Shown here piece after piece: positions 27,686 to 34,999 of a DNA stretch of 38,844 nucleotides. Origin of the DNA: a virus. The stretch is from positions 1 to 38,844 of the IMG/VR virus record IMGVR_UViG_3300028782_000004. The stretch is one strand, 5' to 3'. The translations under genes were made by a program, and so were the position numbers. Each line of letters starts with the position of its first letter. Within the stretch, counting starts at the first letter, position 1. The notes beneath the pieces are model-generated. The model was given only the letters and a program-made list of their open reading frames with translations, was not told the DNA's origin and searched no databases.

Positions 27686-27693
27686 AAGGAGCC
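27673..27693 (+). promoter_or_regulatory. RBS-sequestering hairpin
   Basis: Perfect inverted repeat GGCTCCTTT-ttg-AAAGGAGCC; the right arm contains the whole Shine-Dalgarno AAAGGAG of the gene at 27699. Translation of that gene should therefore depend on melting, e.g. by the ribosome finishing the upstream 39-aa ORF. Confidence 0.65.
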
Positions 27694-27698
27694 TAGTC

Positions 27699-27995
27699 AT
27701 GACGACGAAGGCAGACTCCGATGTTATGCGCGAACTGGAAGCGGTGGCCGCAGACAGGAGCGCTGGATTTTGGTCGCAGGTACTGGCTGTATCTGCGATT
27801 CGCATGGTCACGCAACGCGATGCCAAGATCGACAGCCTACGCACCGATCTTAAAGAAGCCGCACGCACGTTGCGGCGGTACGAGGAACTGCACCGCGCCA
27901 AGAACGCACCCGACAGCCTGGTCAAGGCCGAGGTGAATGCCGCGCTTGCGGCCCGCTTTGAGCAGACCCTCGCATCACCTGCGGCAGGAAGCTGA
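27699..27995 (+). CDS. Hypothetical helical protein, 98 aa
   Basis: MTTKADSDVMRELEAVAADR ... alpha-helical throughout with a KIDSLRTDLKEAARTLRRYE coiled-coil segment (about 43-62). Preceded by the hairpin-embedded SD AAAGGAG. Unknown; may be a small regulator or scaffold-type accessory. Confidence 0.75.
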   Translation: MTTKADSDVMRELEAVAADRSAGFWSQVLAVSAIRMVTQRDAKIDSLRTDLKEAARTLRRYEELHRAKNAPDSLVKAEVNAALAARFEQTLASPAAGS

Positions 27996-28000
27996 ACACC

Positions 28001-28189
28001 ATGACCCGACACAAACTGTCAAAGGCTGACCTGCTGGACTACGCGCTGGAAGGTGCTCTCACGCGCAAGGGTCTGCAGGATGATTCCCAGGGCGCCTATG
28101 ACGACTACTACGAGGAACTCGAAAAGGACATCGCTGAAATCGAGCGCCGCATCAAGCTGGTCGAGATCGCAGAGAGGAAGAAGTCGTGA
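28001..28189 (+). CDS. Small coiled-coil protein, 62 aa
   Basis: MTRHKLSKADLLDYALEGAL followed by a strongly charged helix (YDDYYEELEKDIAEIERRIK) and a KK tail. Short phage coiled-coil protein of unknown role; stop shared with the next GTG. Confidence 0.7.
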   Translation: MTRHKLSKADLLDYALEGALTRKGLQDDSQGAYDDYYEELEKDIAEIERRIKLVEIAERKKS

Positions 28190-28440
28190 GCGCTGAATCG
28201 ATTATTGCCGGCATACGGGTCAGGTCCTGGTCCGACCAGGACGGGGTGCAACTCGACGGCCGTCACTTCCTGTGCCAGATCACCGGGATGACGCACGACG
28301 AGGTGCACCGCGTGGTCGGGCACATTGCCGCAGCCGTTGCAGAGCGATGCGCACAGGAGTGCGACCGCCTGGCCAACGGCTACGGCAGTGAGAAGCGCGA
28401 CTTCGCCGAAGCCATCCGAGCCCTGTTTCCCAAACCCTGA
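28186..28440 (+). CDS. Hypothetical protein, 84 aa
   Basis: GTG start at 28186 overlapping TGA. MSAESIIAGIRVRSWSDQDG, DEVHRVVGHIAAAVAERCAQ helix, ending in AIRALFPKP. Mixed small domain; no motif recognised. Confidence 0.7.
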   Translation: MSAESIIAGIRVRSWSDQDGVQLDGRHFLCQITGMTHDEVHRVVGHIAAAVAERCAQECDRLANGYGSEKRDFAEAIRALFPKP

Positions 28441-28457
28441 ACCGAAAGGGCACCTAC

Positions 28458-28733
28458 ATGAGCACTGAACCAGAACGCCTCGACCTTGCAGGCGGCAAGT
28501 ACACGATCGTCAACAACATGGGCCGGTTGTCAGCCCTGCGCTACGGCCAGCCGTGGCGTGAGCAGGACCTGCTGGGTGACAACCTCGTGGGTGCGCTGTT
28601 CATGGAGCTGCAGCAGGCCCGCGAGGCTCTGCAGAACGTGCACGACTACGTGCGAGGCAAGGACAGCATGTACGCCAACGGGGCACTGAACCAGTTCTGT
28701 GAGGAAGGTCTCGGCATCAGGAAACCGGAATGA
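28458..28733 (+). CDS. Hypothetical protein, 91 aa
   Basis: ATG 28458 after CCGAAAGGGCACCTAC. Acidic/polar, MSTEPERLDLAGGKYTIVNN, with FMELQQAREALQNVHDYVRG as a helix. Last gene of the accessory cluster before the terminator. Function unknown. Confidence 0.75.
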   Translation: MSTEPERLDLAGGKYTIVNNMGRLSALRYGQPWREQDLLGDNLVGALFMELQQAREALQNVHDYVRGKDSMYANGALNQFCEEGLGIRKPE

Positions 28734-28814
28734 ACTGCGGCGGCATCGCCATTGCCAATTAACCAAGCTGGCGGCTGTGTCTGCTTGCTCCAAACCCTGA
28801 ACCCGTAGAATGAC

Positions 28815-28851
28815 GAAGCCCGCGCAGCGCTACCAACGCTGTGCGGGCTTC
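28815..28851 (+). terminator. Strong hairpin, probable terminator of the accessory cluster
   Basis: GAAGCCCGCGCAGCG and CGCTGTGCGGGCTTC form a 15-bp stem (one G-U) with a 7-base loop, in the 143-bp gap before the HNH gene. The downstream T-run is poor, so termination may be partial or Rho-assisted. Confidence 0.65.
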
Positions 28852-28876
28852 TGACCACTCTGCGAGGACACGCACC

Positions 28877-29392
28877 ATGGCTACTGCCGATTCTCTCACC
28901 GCCGCTCGGTTGCGTGAGGTTCTCTCCTACGATCCGGACACAGGAATTTTCACTTGGCAGGTCAACACAGGACCAAGGGCGAAGGTTGGGGCTGTCGCTG
29001 GGACACTTGACGGGGGTGGGTACGTTAGGATCAAGGTGGACGGGCGCAAATACGGCGCGCACCGCCTCGCATGGTTGTTTGTCTTCGACGTGTGGCCAGA
29101 GACCGGAGTCGATCACCGCGATGGTGTCGGATCGAACAACCGGATCAAGAACCTGCGGCTCGCTACCCAGGCGTTGAACATGCAGAACCAGAGGAAGGCA
29201 CGTTCAAACAGCAAGTGCGGCCTGCTCGGTGTGAGCCCAAACGGGAATCTGTGGAAGGCCAGGATCGTGGTGGACGGGGTGCACGAGTACCTCGGGACGT
29301 TCACCACCCCCGAGCTAGCACATGCCGCATACCTGGCAGCCAAGGCGCTCTACCATCCGTTTCAAACCCTCGTCACTCCGGCAGGAGCCTGA
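28877..29392 (+). CDS. HNH-AP2 homing endonuclease, 171 aa
   Basis: Start at ATG 28877 after GAGGACACGCACC. An N-terminal YDPDTGIFTWQV segment leads to the HNH_3-type core YGAHRLAWLFVFDVWPETGV plus DHRDGVGSNN (H and N residues at about 54-90), then a C-terminal AP2-like DNA-binding domain (GLLGVSPNGNLWKARIVVDG ... TTPELAHAAYLAAK). A free-standing mobile endonuclease; its 3' end overlaps the opposing helicase gene by 20 bases. Self-spreading element of phages, not required for phage growth. Confidence 0.88.
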   Translation: MATADSLTAARLREVLSYDPDTGIFTWQVNTGPRAKVGAVAGTLDGGGYVRIKVDGRKYGAHRLAWLFVFDVWPETGVDHRDGVGSNNRIKNLRLATQALNMQNQRKARSNSKCGLLGVSPNGNLWKARIVVDGVHEYLGTFTTPELAHAAYLAAKALYHPFQTLVTPAGA

Positions 29393-30938
29393 TCCCTTCG
29401 ACGCGCAGCACGTCGCGGCGGCCACCACCTTCGACTGAGGCTTTGCCGTGCGTGAATCGGCAACCTGGGACTGCCCGGCGAAGCTCCGCGGCAAACTTCT
29501 GGCGGCTCATCACGTAGACGCCCGACTCCTTGCACCAACTGCTGTACGTCGGGTACAAGCCCCCACCCATACCGCCGGGCTCGGTCAGTAGCTCCGTCCA
29601 TCCTTGAGTCCCGCCAGTCCCCTCCCCTCCTCTTGTTACGGCACTCTGGTCCACCTCGCAGCATTCGGACACGAACGCCTTCACGCGGTCCTGCTCGGCC
29701 TGGTACTCGGCCTTGGCGGCCAGCACCACCGAGGGCGGCCGCAGCCCGGTCTCAAACCACTCGCGAGCGCCAGCCACGATCCAGGCCAGCACGCCCTCAA
29801 GCTCCTCGCGGCGCGCGAGCTTGGCGGCCAGGTCCTGATCCTTGAGCCACTGTGTCTCACCCGTGGCTACCTGGTCCTCGGTACCGAAGAGCTGCAGGTA
29901 TGGCACCAACAACACCCGCCGCCAGATTCCATGATCTTGACCTTTTATGACAGGTTTGAAGTTGGTCATCAACTGCAACTTGTGGGTGGGAGTGAACTCG
30001 AAGAAGTCCTGATTCATGTACCGGGCCTTGATTTTGTCGTCCCCGGTCACACCCTTGATGAACGCCTCGCGCAGCGTCATGCCGTCCCCGGTCTCCTTGG
30101 CGGTGACCATACGCCGGCCCTTCAGGTCCGCGATCTCGGTGGGGTGGCGGCTATCGCCGTCGCCTCGCGAGTCGGCCATCAGGCCGGGCGCGGCCGCACC
30201 GGCGTACTCACCCAGCGCCCGCTCTATGGTGCTCATGACCAGCGACTTGCCGTTCGACCCCTTGCCCCAGTGCACGACGAATGCCTGCTCGCGCACGCTG
30301 CCAGTGGCGCAGTACCCGAACCATCGTTGCAAGAACCCGACCAGCGCTGCGTCCCCGCCCGCGATCTGCCCGAGCACGGTCTCCCACAGCACGCTTCGGG
30401 CTTCGGGCTTGTAGTCCAGGTCCGTCAGCTTGGTGATGAGGTCCTCGGAGCGGTGCTCGCGCAGAGCGCCGGTGCGCAGGTCCACAGTGCCGTTGCGGCA
30501 GTTCAGCAGCCACGGGTCGCGGTCCATCACCTCGATGTCCACGGTCAACATTTTGCGGAGCAGGCCCACCGCGGCGTCGATGCGCGGCTTCATCTCGCAC
30601 TCGCGAGCCCAGGCCCGCAAGGCGTCGGCGCTCTCCTCCTCCCACGGCTTGGCCTTGGCCGCCTCGCGCTCGGCGCGCTCGGCCAGGGTCACGGCCTTGC
30701 GAGCCTGGTGTCGGGCCTCAGTGGCAGCCTTGCGGGCCAGCGTGGCCGCAGCCTTGGCCTCGACCGTCTTCTCGACCCCGGCCTTAGCCACCGCGGTCGC
30801 GGCGATGCCCTCCAGCCGGTCGGCGGTGGCCAGCAGGTTGCCGGCACGTTCGGTTGCAGCCTCCGCGACCTCGGCCAGCTCGCTGCGGCTGGCCTCGTAC
30901 TCGGCTCGGACCTTGGTGTCGTCGGTGGCGGTGGTCAC
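29373..30938 (-). CDS. SF3/D5-type replicative helicase, 521 aa
   Basis: GTG start at 30938, overlapping the DUF3850 stop as GTGA; the ORF continues upstream in frame but is shadow sequence. Residues about 1-115 are an unusual charged Ala/Glu/Arg coiled coil. Then comes the D5_N/helicase part: DPWLLNCRNGTVDLRTGALR (141-160), Walker A GKGSNGKS (225-232), GRRMVTAKE as Walker B (274-282), motif C LQLMTNFKPVI (321-331) and the IWRRVLLVPY arginine-finger region (338-347). The protein would form a ring helicase at the replication fork. It lacks the primase part, which is encoded separately 1.6 kb upstream. Confidence 0.9.
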   Translation of the reverse strand: MTTATDDTKVRAEYEASRSELAEVAEAATERAGNLLATADRLEGIAATAVAKAGVEKTVEAKAAATLARKAATEARHQARKAVTLAERAEREAAKAKPWEEESADALRAWARECEMKPRIDAAVGLLRKMLTVDIEVMDRDPWLLNCRNGTVDLRTGALREHRSEDLITKLTDLDYKPEARSVLWETVLGQIAGGDAALVGFLQRWFGYCATGSVREQAFVVHWGKGSNGKSLVMSTIERALGEYAGAAAPGLMADSRGDGDSRHPTEIADLKGRRMVTAKETGDGMTLREAFIKGVTGDDKIKARYMNQDFFEFTPTHKLQLMTNFKPVIKGQDHGIWRRVLLVPYLQLFGTEDQVATGETQWLKDQDLAAKLARREELEGVLAWIVAGAREWFETGLRPPSVVLAAKAEYQAEQDRVKAFVSECCEVDQSAVTRGGEGTGGTQGWTELLTEPGGMGGGLYPTYSSWCKESGVYVMSRQKFAAELRRAVPGCRFTHGKASVEGGGRRDVLRVEGIRLLPE

Positions 30939-31195
30939 GTCAAAGTCCTCACGCTCATCCAGGGCCCGAGCCCCAAGCCGATGTACCCTGGCCGGAGCCC
31001 AGGCGCCCCGGGGCTCAGGAGGTAGGTCACCTCGCGCAGGCACTCGCGGCCGGTGTAGGCGGCCTCCATGGGGCACCACTCACGCAGGTGGAGCACGTCA
31101 CCCTTCTGGTAGTTGCGGTCATTGAGCCGCAACTCGAAGGGCTTGACGTAGAGGTCGTTGAAGTACCTGGACCAGCACTTGAGTTCGTGCTTCAT
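30935..31195 (-). CDS. DUF3850 (ASCH/PUA-like) protein, 86 aa
   Basis: HELKCWSRYFNDLYVKPFEL + RLNDRNYQKGDVLHLREWCP + YTGRECLREVTYLLSPGAPG match the DUF3850 family, an ASCH/PUA-like fold with the F-E-x-R-x-N-D-R core. Such small proteins are frequent in phages and are suspected to bind RNA or modified nucleotides; function unproven. AGGAG precedes ATG 31195. It lies directly upstream of the helicase. Confidence 0.85.
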   Translation of the reverse strand: MKHELKCWSRYFNDLYVKPFELRLNDRNYQKGDVLHLREWCPMEAAYTGRECLREVTYLLSPGAPGLRPGYIGLGLGPWMSVRTLT

Positions 31196-31389
31196 GAGGG
31201 ATTCTCCTGGTCACGCCGGAGCAGGATGTCAAACCGCTCCTTCCACTCGGCGAGTTCGTCTTCAGCTTTCGAGAGTCGTACGAGGGCCCGATGACGCTCC
31301 TGCTTCACCTGCCAAAGCTCGTCTCGCAACTCCTTGGCCTCGCGCTTTGCGGTTCTCAACTGGGTCGCTTCACTCGGTAGCCTGGCCAT
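31192..31389 (-). CDS. Small coiled-coil protein, 65 aa
   Basis: MARLPSEATQLRTAKREAKE followed by a charged helix (ELWQVKQERHRALVRLSKAE). Excellent SD AAAGGAGG seven bases upstream of ATG 31389. Overlaps the previous gene by 20 bases and the next by four. Unknown. Confidence 0.7.
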   Translation of the reverse strand: MARLPSEATQLRTAKREAKELRDELWQVKQERHRALVRLSKAEDELAEWKERFDILLRRDQENPS

Positions 31390-31576
31390 GCGCGCCTCCT
31401 TTGCGTCGTGCGTCCATCCAACCCAGCTCCCAGAGCCCGGCGTCGTGATCGCCGAGAGGGTGGGGGTTGGTCAGGCCGTCGTAGTAGCCGTTCCAGCCTG
31501 CGCGGTACGGGCTGTACGTTGGGTCGTTGCCGGGTTTGGAGTTGAACACCAGGTGGCTCTTGTATCTTCCGTCCAT
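31370..31576 (-). CDS. RMF-like small phage protein, 68 aa
   Basis: The YRAGWNGYYDGLTNPHPLGD ... AGLWELGWMDARRKG pattern (G-x2-GY-x2-G-L-x-NP-x-P, W-x2-GW) resembles small phage proteins with weak similarity to ribosome modulation factor. The similarity is short and low-confidence. Starts 6 bases after the preceding stop. Confidence 0.65.
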   Translation of the reverse strand: MDGRYKSHLVFNSKPGNDPTYSPYRAGWNGYYDGLTNPHPLGDHDAGLWELGWMDARRKGGAHGQATE

Positions 31577-31581
31577 GGCGA

Positions 31582-31791
31582 TCAGCCCAGCAGGTCCAGG
31601 TCGACCTCCGGCAGCGGCGTAGGCGTCGGCTCCTCAGTAGGCGTCGGCTCCTCAGTAGGCGCGAACCGCGAGTCGTACTCCAGCATTGCTTGGTCTGCGT
31701 ATTCGGCAGCGACCTCAATTACGCAGTTTCTCAGTGTGGCGAGGTATACCTCGCGCCAGAAGTCTCGGCAATCTTGCTGATGGTCGTTCAC
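31582..31791 (-). CDS. Small hypothetical protein, 69 aa
   Basis: MNDHQQDCRDFWREVYLATL ... with an Ala/Glu/Asp helix and a repeated APTEEPTPTEEPTPTPLPEV tail. An ATGA overlap joins it to the previous gene. Disordered C-terminus; no family recognised. Confidence 0.65.
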   Translation of the reverse strand: MNDHQQDCRDFWREVYLATLRNCVIEVAAEYADQAMLEYDSRFAPTEEPTPTEEPTPTPLPEVDLDLLG

Positions 31792-32099
31792 TTTGACATC
31801 TCCTCGAACACGTGAAGGGGCGGCGAGCTGGGACTACTCCACGACCCGATGTACTTGGCCTTGGCACCCCAGGGAAGCTTGTCGCAGTTGCGCAGCAGGT
31901 ACATCGTGCGCTTCTCGGTCGTTGCTGGCGTGTCATCATCCTCGGTGTACCGACACACCAGCCCGAAACCCCAACCGATCGGACCTGAAAGACCCAGGAT
32001 CTCGGCGGTGTGAGGCACCTCGCACCACGCCTCTACGATGCCGTCACCCGACCCCGTGGTCCTGGCAACGACAGTGAACTCGTCTACTACCGTTTTCAT
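31788..32099 (-). CDS. Hypothetical protein, 103 aa
   Basis: MKTVVDEFTVVARTTGSGDG with beta-like segments (IVEAWCEVPHTAEILG, GWGFGLVCRYTEDDD). AAAGGA upstream of ATG 32099 inside a GGAAAACTGAATGAA leader like that of the next upstream gene. Part of the six-gene block between primase and helicase. Confidence 0.75.
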   Translation of the reverse strand: MKTVVDEFTVVARTTGSGDGIVEAWCEVPHTAEILGLSGPIGWGFGLVCRYTEDDDTPATTEKRTMYLLRNCDKLPWGAKAKYIGSWSSPSSPPLHVFEEMSK

Positions 32100-32111
32100 T
32101 CAGTTTTCCTT

Positions 32112-32561
32112 TCAATGCGTTACAGGTTTAAAGGCCCAGGCCTTGGCAAACAAAACAGCCACGCCCTTTTCTAATTCTCTCTTGATGGCATCCTGCGCCA
32201 GAATTGCGCGCTGACCGGCGGCATGTACCGCGATGGCGGCTCCGCGATGCGTGTCCGGCCCGGCGTCGTCCGGAGGTATGGCAGCAGCCACTTCGGCCTC
32301 AAAGCGAACCGATACTTGGGCCATACCTGAGCGAAACGCTTCTGAGAGTCTGTCCAGATCATTAGAAAAAGGGTCTTTGGCATAGAACGGCAGGGTCCGA
32401 AACGCCCACCCCCAGTCTACGAAGCCCGCCAGTTCAATGCAGGATTCTTCGTTCACTTCGGTAATCTGGATTGGGCCCCGGCTTTCCAGTTCAGCCAATA
32501 GCTCTTCCCGATTGCTCGCTTGACACACCACAGCAAGACGGTTCAACGTTACGGTGTTCAC
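32112..32561 (-). CDS. Hypothetical protein, 149 aa
   Basis: GTG start at 32561 overlapping the primase TGA, with AAGGAG inside the primase 3' end. N-terminal beta-alpha part (NRLAVVCQASNREELLAELE), aromatic middle (DWGWAFRTLPFYAKDPFSND), helical Ala-rich end. First of the genes inserted between primase and helicase. No family recognised. Confidence 0.75.
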   Translation of the reverse strand: MNTVTLNRLAVVCQASNREELLAELESRGPIQITEVNEESCIELAGFVDWGWAFRTLPFYAKDPFSNDLDRLSEAFRSGMAQVSVRFEAEVAAAIPPDDAGPDTHRGAAIAVHAAGQRAILAQDAIKRELEKGVAVLFAKAWAFKPVTH

Positions 32562-33850
32562 TCAGTTTTCTCCTTCGCTCGTTGCAACAACACGCGCGCC
32601 TCGTCCCCGACGATGCGGGAGAGTTGACACGCGTACCTGTAGATTCCTGCCTCGTCCAGCGCCCAGCGCTTGCCGTCGTCGATATACCACTTGTCGCCTG
32701 CACACAGCGCCCGGTGACCGTAGGCCTTGACCAGCCTGTTGGCATTGGCTTGGTCCGTGGTCTTGTGCTCGGCCGCCGGAACACCGCGGCGCCTGACCGG
32801 TGCGGCACTCTCCGCCACCCCAGCATCTTCAACCCCTTCGCCTTCCTCGGTCAACACCGAGAACGCGCTGTCGTCCAGCGGCTCCTGCCACCCGTTGCCG
32901 CGGGCCATGGCCATGATCGTGTTGCCGGTGATCGGCTGCGCGTGGTCGCTGCGCACGAACGGCCACACCCGCTCACGCAGGAAGTCCAAGTCGGCCTTCG
33001 CGGATCGGGCGCTGAACTCCTCGACGATGGACAGGCCCTCCGGGCTGCCCCCGGTCTCGTAGTGGACGGCGAACACCACGTTGCGCCAGGCGTCGTAGTC
33101 CAGAGTCGCGGTGCCCGAGTTGGGGATCGCGTCCAGCGCCAGCATCCACGGCGTATCACGCTCCGCGGAGCGGGCCACGAGGCCGCGCTGGTGCTCAGGC
33201 CTCTCGACCACCGGCACGGGCGGGGACATGGGCCAGTGCATCCCGACCACCGACTCGCGGGGTACGATCTCCAGGATGCCGCTCAACTCCTCGAACTGCA
33301 GGAGTTCGGACTTGCCTGCGAGGGGCAGGATGAACTGGTTGCCGAAGCCATCCGGGGCCACGGCATCCTGCTTCGGGAACACCTCCACCTGTCCGGCGCT
33401 GACGCTCTTCACACCCGGCCGCAAGCCGCAGGACCTGAGCACCTCGGCCAACCACGTGCGCACGCTGTAGGCGTCCTGCGGGTCGTCCCAGAGGACGTAG
33501 AGGTGCACCCCGCGGCCACCGGTGGAGCGGAACAGCACCGGCACCGCGCCGTGGCACAACTCCAGCGCGCTGGCCACCAGCCACACGGTGTGGCTCATGG
33601 TCGCCCAGTTGGTCTCACCCTTGTGGCTGTCGAAGTCGAGCAGCCCGAGCATGGTGACCGACTCGCCGGCCTTGATGGGGCAGACCCCGCGGGCAGGACC
33701 TCCGTTGTAATGTTTGGCCAGGCGCTCAGGGGTCAGGGCCTGCTTGGTCCACGCCTGCAGCCCATCCAGCCGGCGGACCGCGGTCACGTCGGTGCGCACC
33801 CGGCTGGTGATGGGCTCCAGCGCAGCAATGAGTGGGTTGTCGGGGGTCAC
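32558..33850 (-). CDS. Archaeo-eukaryotic-type DNA primase with PriCT-2 and partial D5_N, 430 aa
   Basis: AEP-type primase core: HYNGGPARGVCPI (about 47-59), catalytic TMLGLLDFDSHKG (D72, D74), RSTGGRGVHLYVLW (H116) and GNQFILPLAGKS. A PriCT-2-like segment follows (ALDAIPNSGTATLDYDAWRN, about 248-267). The C-terminus (AYGHRALCAGDKWYIDDGKR ... ) is the beginning of a D5_N helicase domain that stops abruptly. Start is taken as GTG 33850, four bases after the ligase stop; ATG 33880 is an alternative. Lays primers for phage replication, working with the separate helicase at 29373-30938. Confidence 0.88.
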   Translation of the reverse strand: MTPDNPLIAALEPITSRVRTDVTAVRRLDGLQAWTKQALTPERLAKHYNGGPARGVCPIKAGESVTMLGLLDFDSHKGETNWATMSHTVWLVASALELCHGAVPVLFRSTGGRGVHLYVLWDDPQDAYSVRTWLAEVLRSCGLRPGVKSVSAGQVEVFPKQDAVAPDGFGNQFILPLAGKSELLQFEELSGILEIVPRESVVGMHWPMSPPVPVVERPEHQRGLVARSAERDTPWMLALDAIPNSGTATLDYDAWRNVVFAVHYETGGSPEGLSIVEEFSARSAKADLDFLRERVWPFVRSDHAQPITGNTIMAMARGNGWQEPLDDSAFSVLTEEGEGVEDAGVAESAAPVRRRGVPAAEHKTTDQANANRLVKAYGHRALCAGDKWYIDDGKRWALDEAGIYRYACQLSRIVGDEARVLLQRAKEKTE

Positions 33851-33854
33851 CCAC

Positions 33855-34385
33855 TCACACCTTCGACTTCGGTTCTGCATCCTTGTCCAGCGTCTTCTTG
33901 AAGTAGATGCGCGCCGCGGTGTGGTAGATCATGATGCCTTCCGCCTTCGCCGAATAGGCCGCGTAACTGCCGGTGTCTTTCAGGTCAGCCAGCACGCGAT
34001 CAACCACGCCCGTGTCGAACAACCCCTCCCAGAGAACCGGCACCACCGAGCAGCAAGCCGGAGGTGGCGTCTCCGCGGTCCAACGGCTGACGTTGAAGAG
34101 CGAGAACCTGCGCTCGGTGAGCCCGTAGCCGCGCTGGATGCCTCGACCCCACCACTCGCCGAAGTGGCGGCCTGGCCCGAGCGCCCGGAGTTCGCCCTCG
34201 TGCTCTTTCACCCACGCCGCGAACCCGAAGTTGTCGTCCTCGGGCGTGATCCAGCGAGTGCGGGACCCGGCGCTGATGGTGCCATCTTCACCCACGCAGA
34301 CCTGGGCGTTGGTGCCGTCGATCTTCTCGGTGATTACGACTTGCCGGCTGAGCCGGGCGATCTTGCCAAACGATTCAAATTCCAC
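33855..34385 (-). CDS. RNA ligase (Rnl2/DRB0094 type), 176 aa
   Basis: Nucleotidyltransferase motifs are in order: motif I TEKIDGTNAQ (Lys21 would be adenylated), motif III FGEWWGRGIQRGYG (75-88), motif IV AEGIMIY and motif V ARIYFKKTL. This is an ATP-dependent RNA ligase fold, shorter than T4 Rnl2 and without extra domain. Start is GTG 34385 with AAGGAG six bases upstream; longer frames are not believed. It could repair RNA broken by host anticodon nucleases. Overlaps the primase ATG alternative. Confidence 0.88.
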   Translation of the reverse strand: MEFESFGKIARLSRQVVITEKIDGTNAQVCVGEDGTISAGSRTRWITPEDDNFGFAAWVKEHEGELRALGPGRHFGEWWGRGIQRGYGLTERRFSLFNVSRWTAETPPPACCSVVPVLWEGLFDTGVVDRVLADLKDTGSYAAYSAKAEGIMIYHTAARIYFKKTLDKDAEPKSKV

Positions 34386-34387
34386 AG

Positions 34388-34474
34388 CTATCTCCTTCGT
34401 AGTGACCGCAGGATCTCCCACAGCACGTAGGCTGCGGCGAGGACCGCCAGCAGCCGGTTCAGTCTTCGACCCAT
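34388..34474 (-). CDS. Tiny membrane protein, 28 aa
   Basis: ATG 34474 lies in the end of the previous gene and TAG ends within the SD of the ligase: MGRRLNRLLAVLAAAYVLWE ... RSLRRR. A single Leu/Ala membrane helix bracketed by arginines. Too short for homology calls; the only support is the hydrophobic pattern and the tight fit to both neighbours. Confidence 0.45.
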   Translation of the reverse strand: MGRRLNRLLAVLAAAYVLWEILRSLRRR

Positions 34475-34662
34475 TGCAGCACCGTGTCGCCAGTCGCAAG
34501 GTCGGTGCTGGTGCTCAAGGTCCCGTAGATGACCCCGGTCGGGAACAGGACCCCGGCCACGGGGACCAGCGCGTCCCGCAACTCGTTCAGCAGGAGCTGG
34601 CCCTTGAGGACCTCGTTCTCGCGCTCCGCGAGGCGGTGCGCTGCGATTCGGATCTCGACCAT
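34459..34662 (-). CDS. Small hypothetical protein, 67 aa
   Basis: ATG 34662 lies two bases after the stop of the preceding gene: MVEIRIAAHRLAERENEVLK, a helix, then a hydrophobic VPVAGVLFPTGVIYGTL and TDLATGDTVLQWVED tail. Could be membrane-associated. Unknown. Confidence 0.65.
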   Translation of the reverse strand: MVEIRIAAHRLAERENEVLKGQLLLNELRDALVPVAGVLFPTGVIYGTLSTSTDLATGDTVLQWVED

Positions 34663-34663
34663 C

Positions 34664-34999
34664 TCAGATGCTCGGTGCTGCAGGGACTGGGGCCGGAATC
34701 GGGATGCAACCAACGAAGATGCGAAACTTGGCCCTGCCGGCCGCCGCTTCGACGGCGTTCTGCTGCAGTTCGCGCTTCGCTCGTGCCTCGCACGACTCGC
34801 GATCCGCGTACAGCGAACCGTGGATCTCGTGGTCCTCGTACACGCGCTCATCGACCTTGAGCGGCTGGGCGATCTTCACCATGGCGTACAGTACGTCTCC
34901 CGTCTTCACGGTCGGCGCGGCGTCAGCGGGCGTCGTGACGAGCGCCACGACCACAGCCGCAATCCCGATACCAACGATCCAGGCGTCTTCACGTGTCAT
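34664..34999 (-). CDS. Exported/anchored small protein, 111 aa
   Basis: MTREDAWIVGIGIAAVVVAL + VTTPADAAP is a typical signal peptide or anchor (cleavage possible after ADA). The mature part is charged with a KRELQQNAVEAAAGR helix and ends IPAPVPAAPSI. Probably periplasmic. ATGA overlap with the HTH gene. Confidence 0.7.
   Translation of the reverse strand: MTREDAWIVGIGIAAVVVALVTTPADAAPTVKTGDVLYAMVKIAQPLKVDERVYEDHEIHGSLYADRESCEARAKRELQQNAVEAAAGRAKFRIFVGCIPIPAPVPAAPSI

Noticed and set aside
29604-31025. Long plus-strand ORF opposite the helicase gene
   Set aside because: The minus strand carries clear SF3 helicase motifs; the plus frame is an antisense shadow.
31080-31195. Separate toxin-antitoxin pair around the DUF3850 gene
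   Set aside because: The neighbours are a coiled-coil protein and a helicase; no toxin motif is present.
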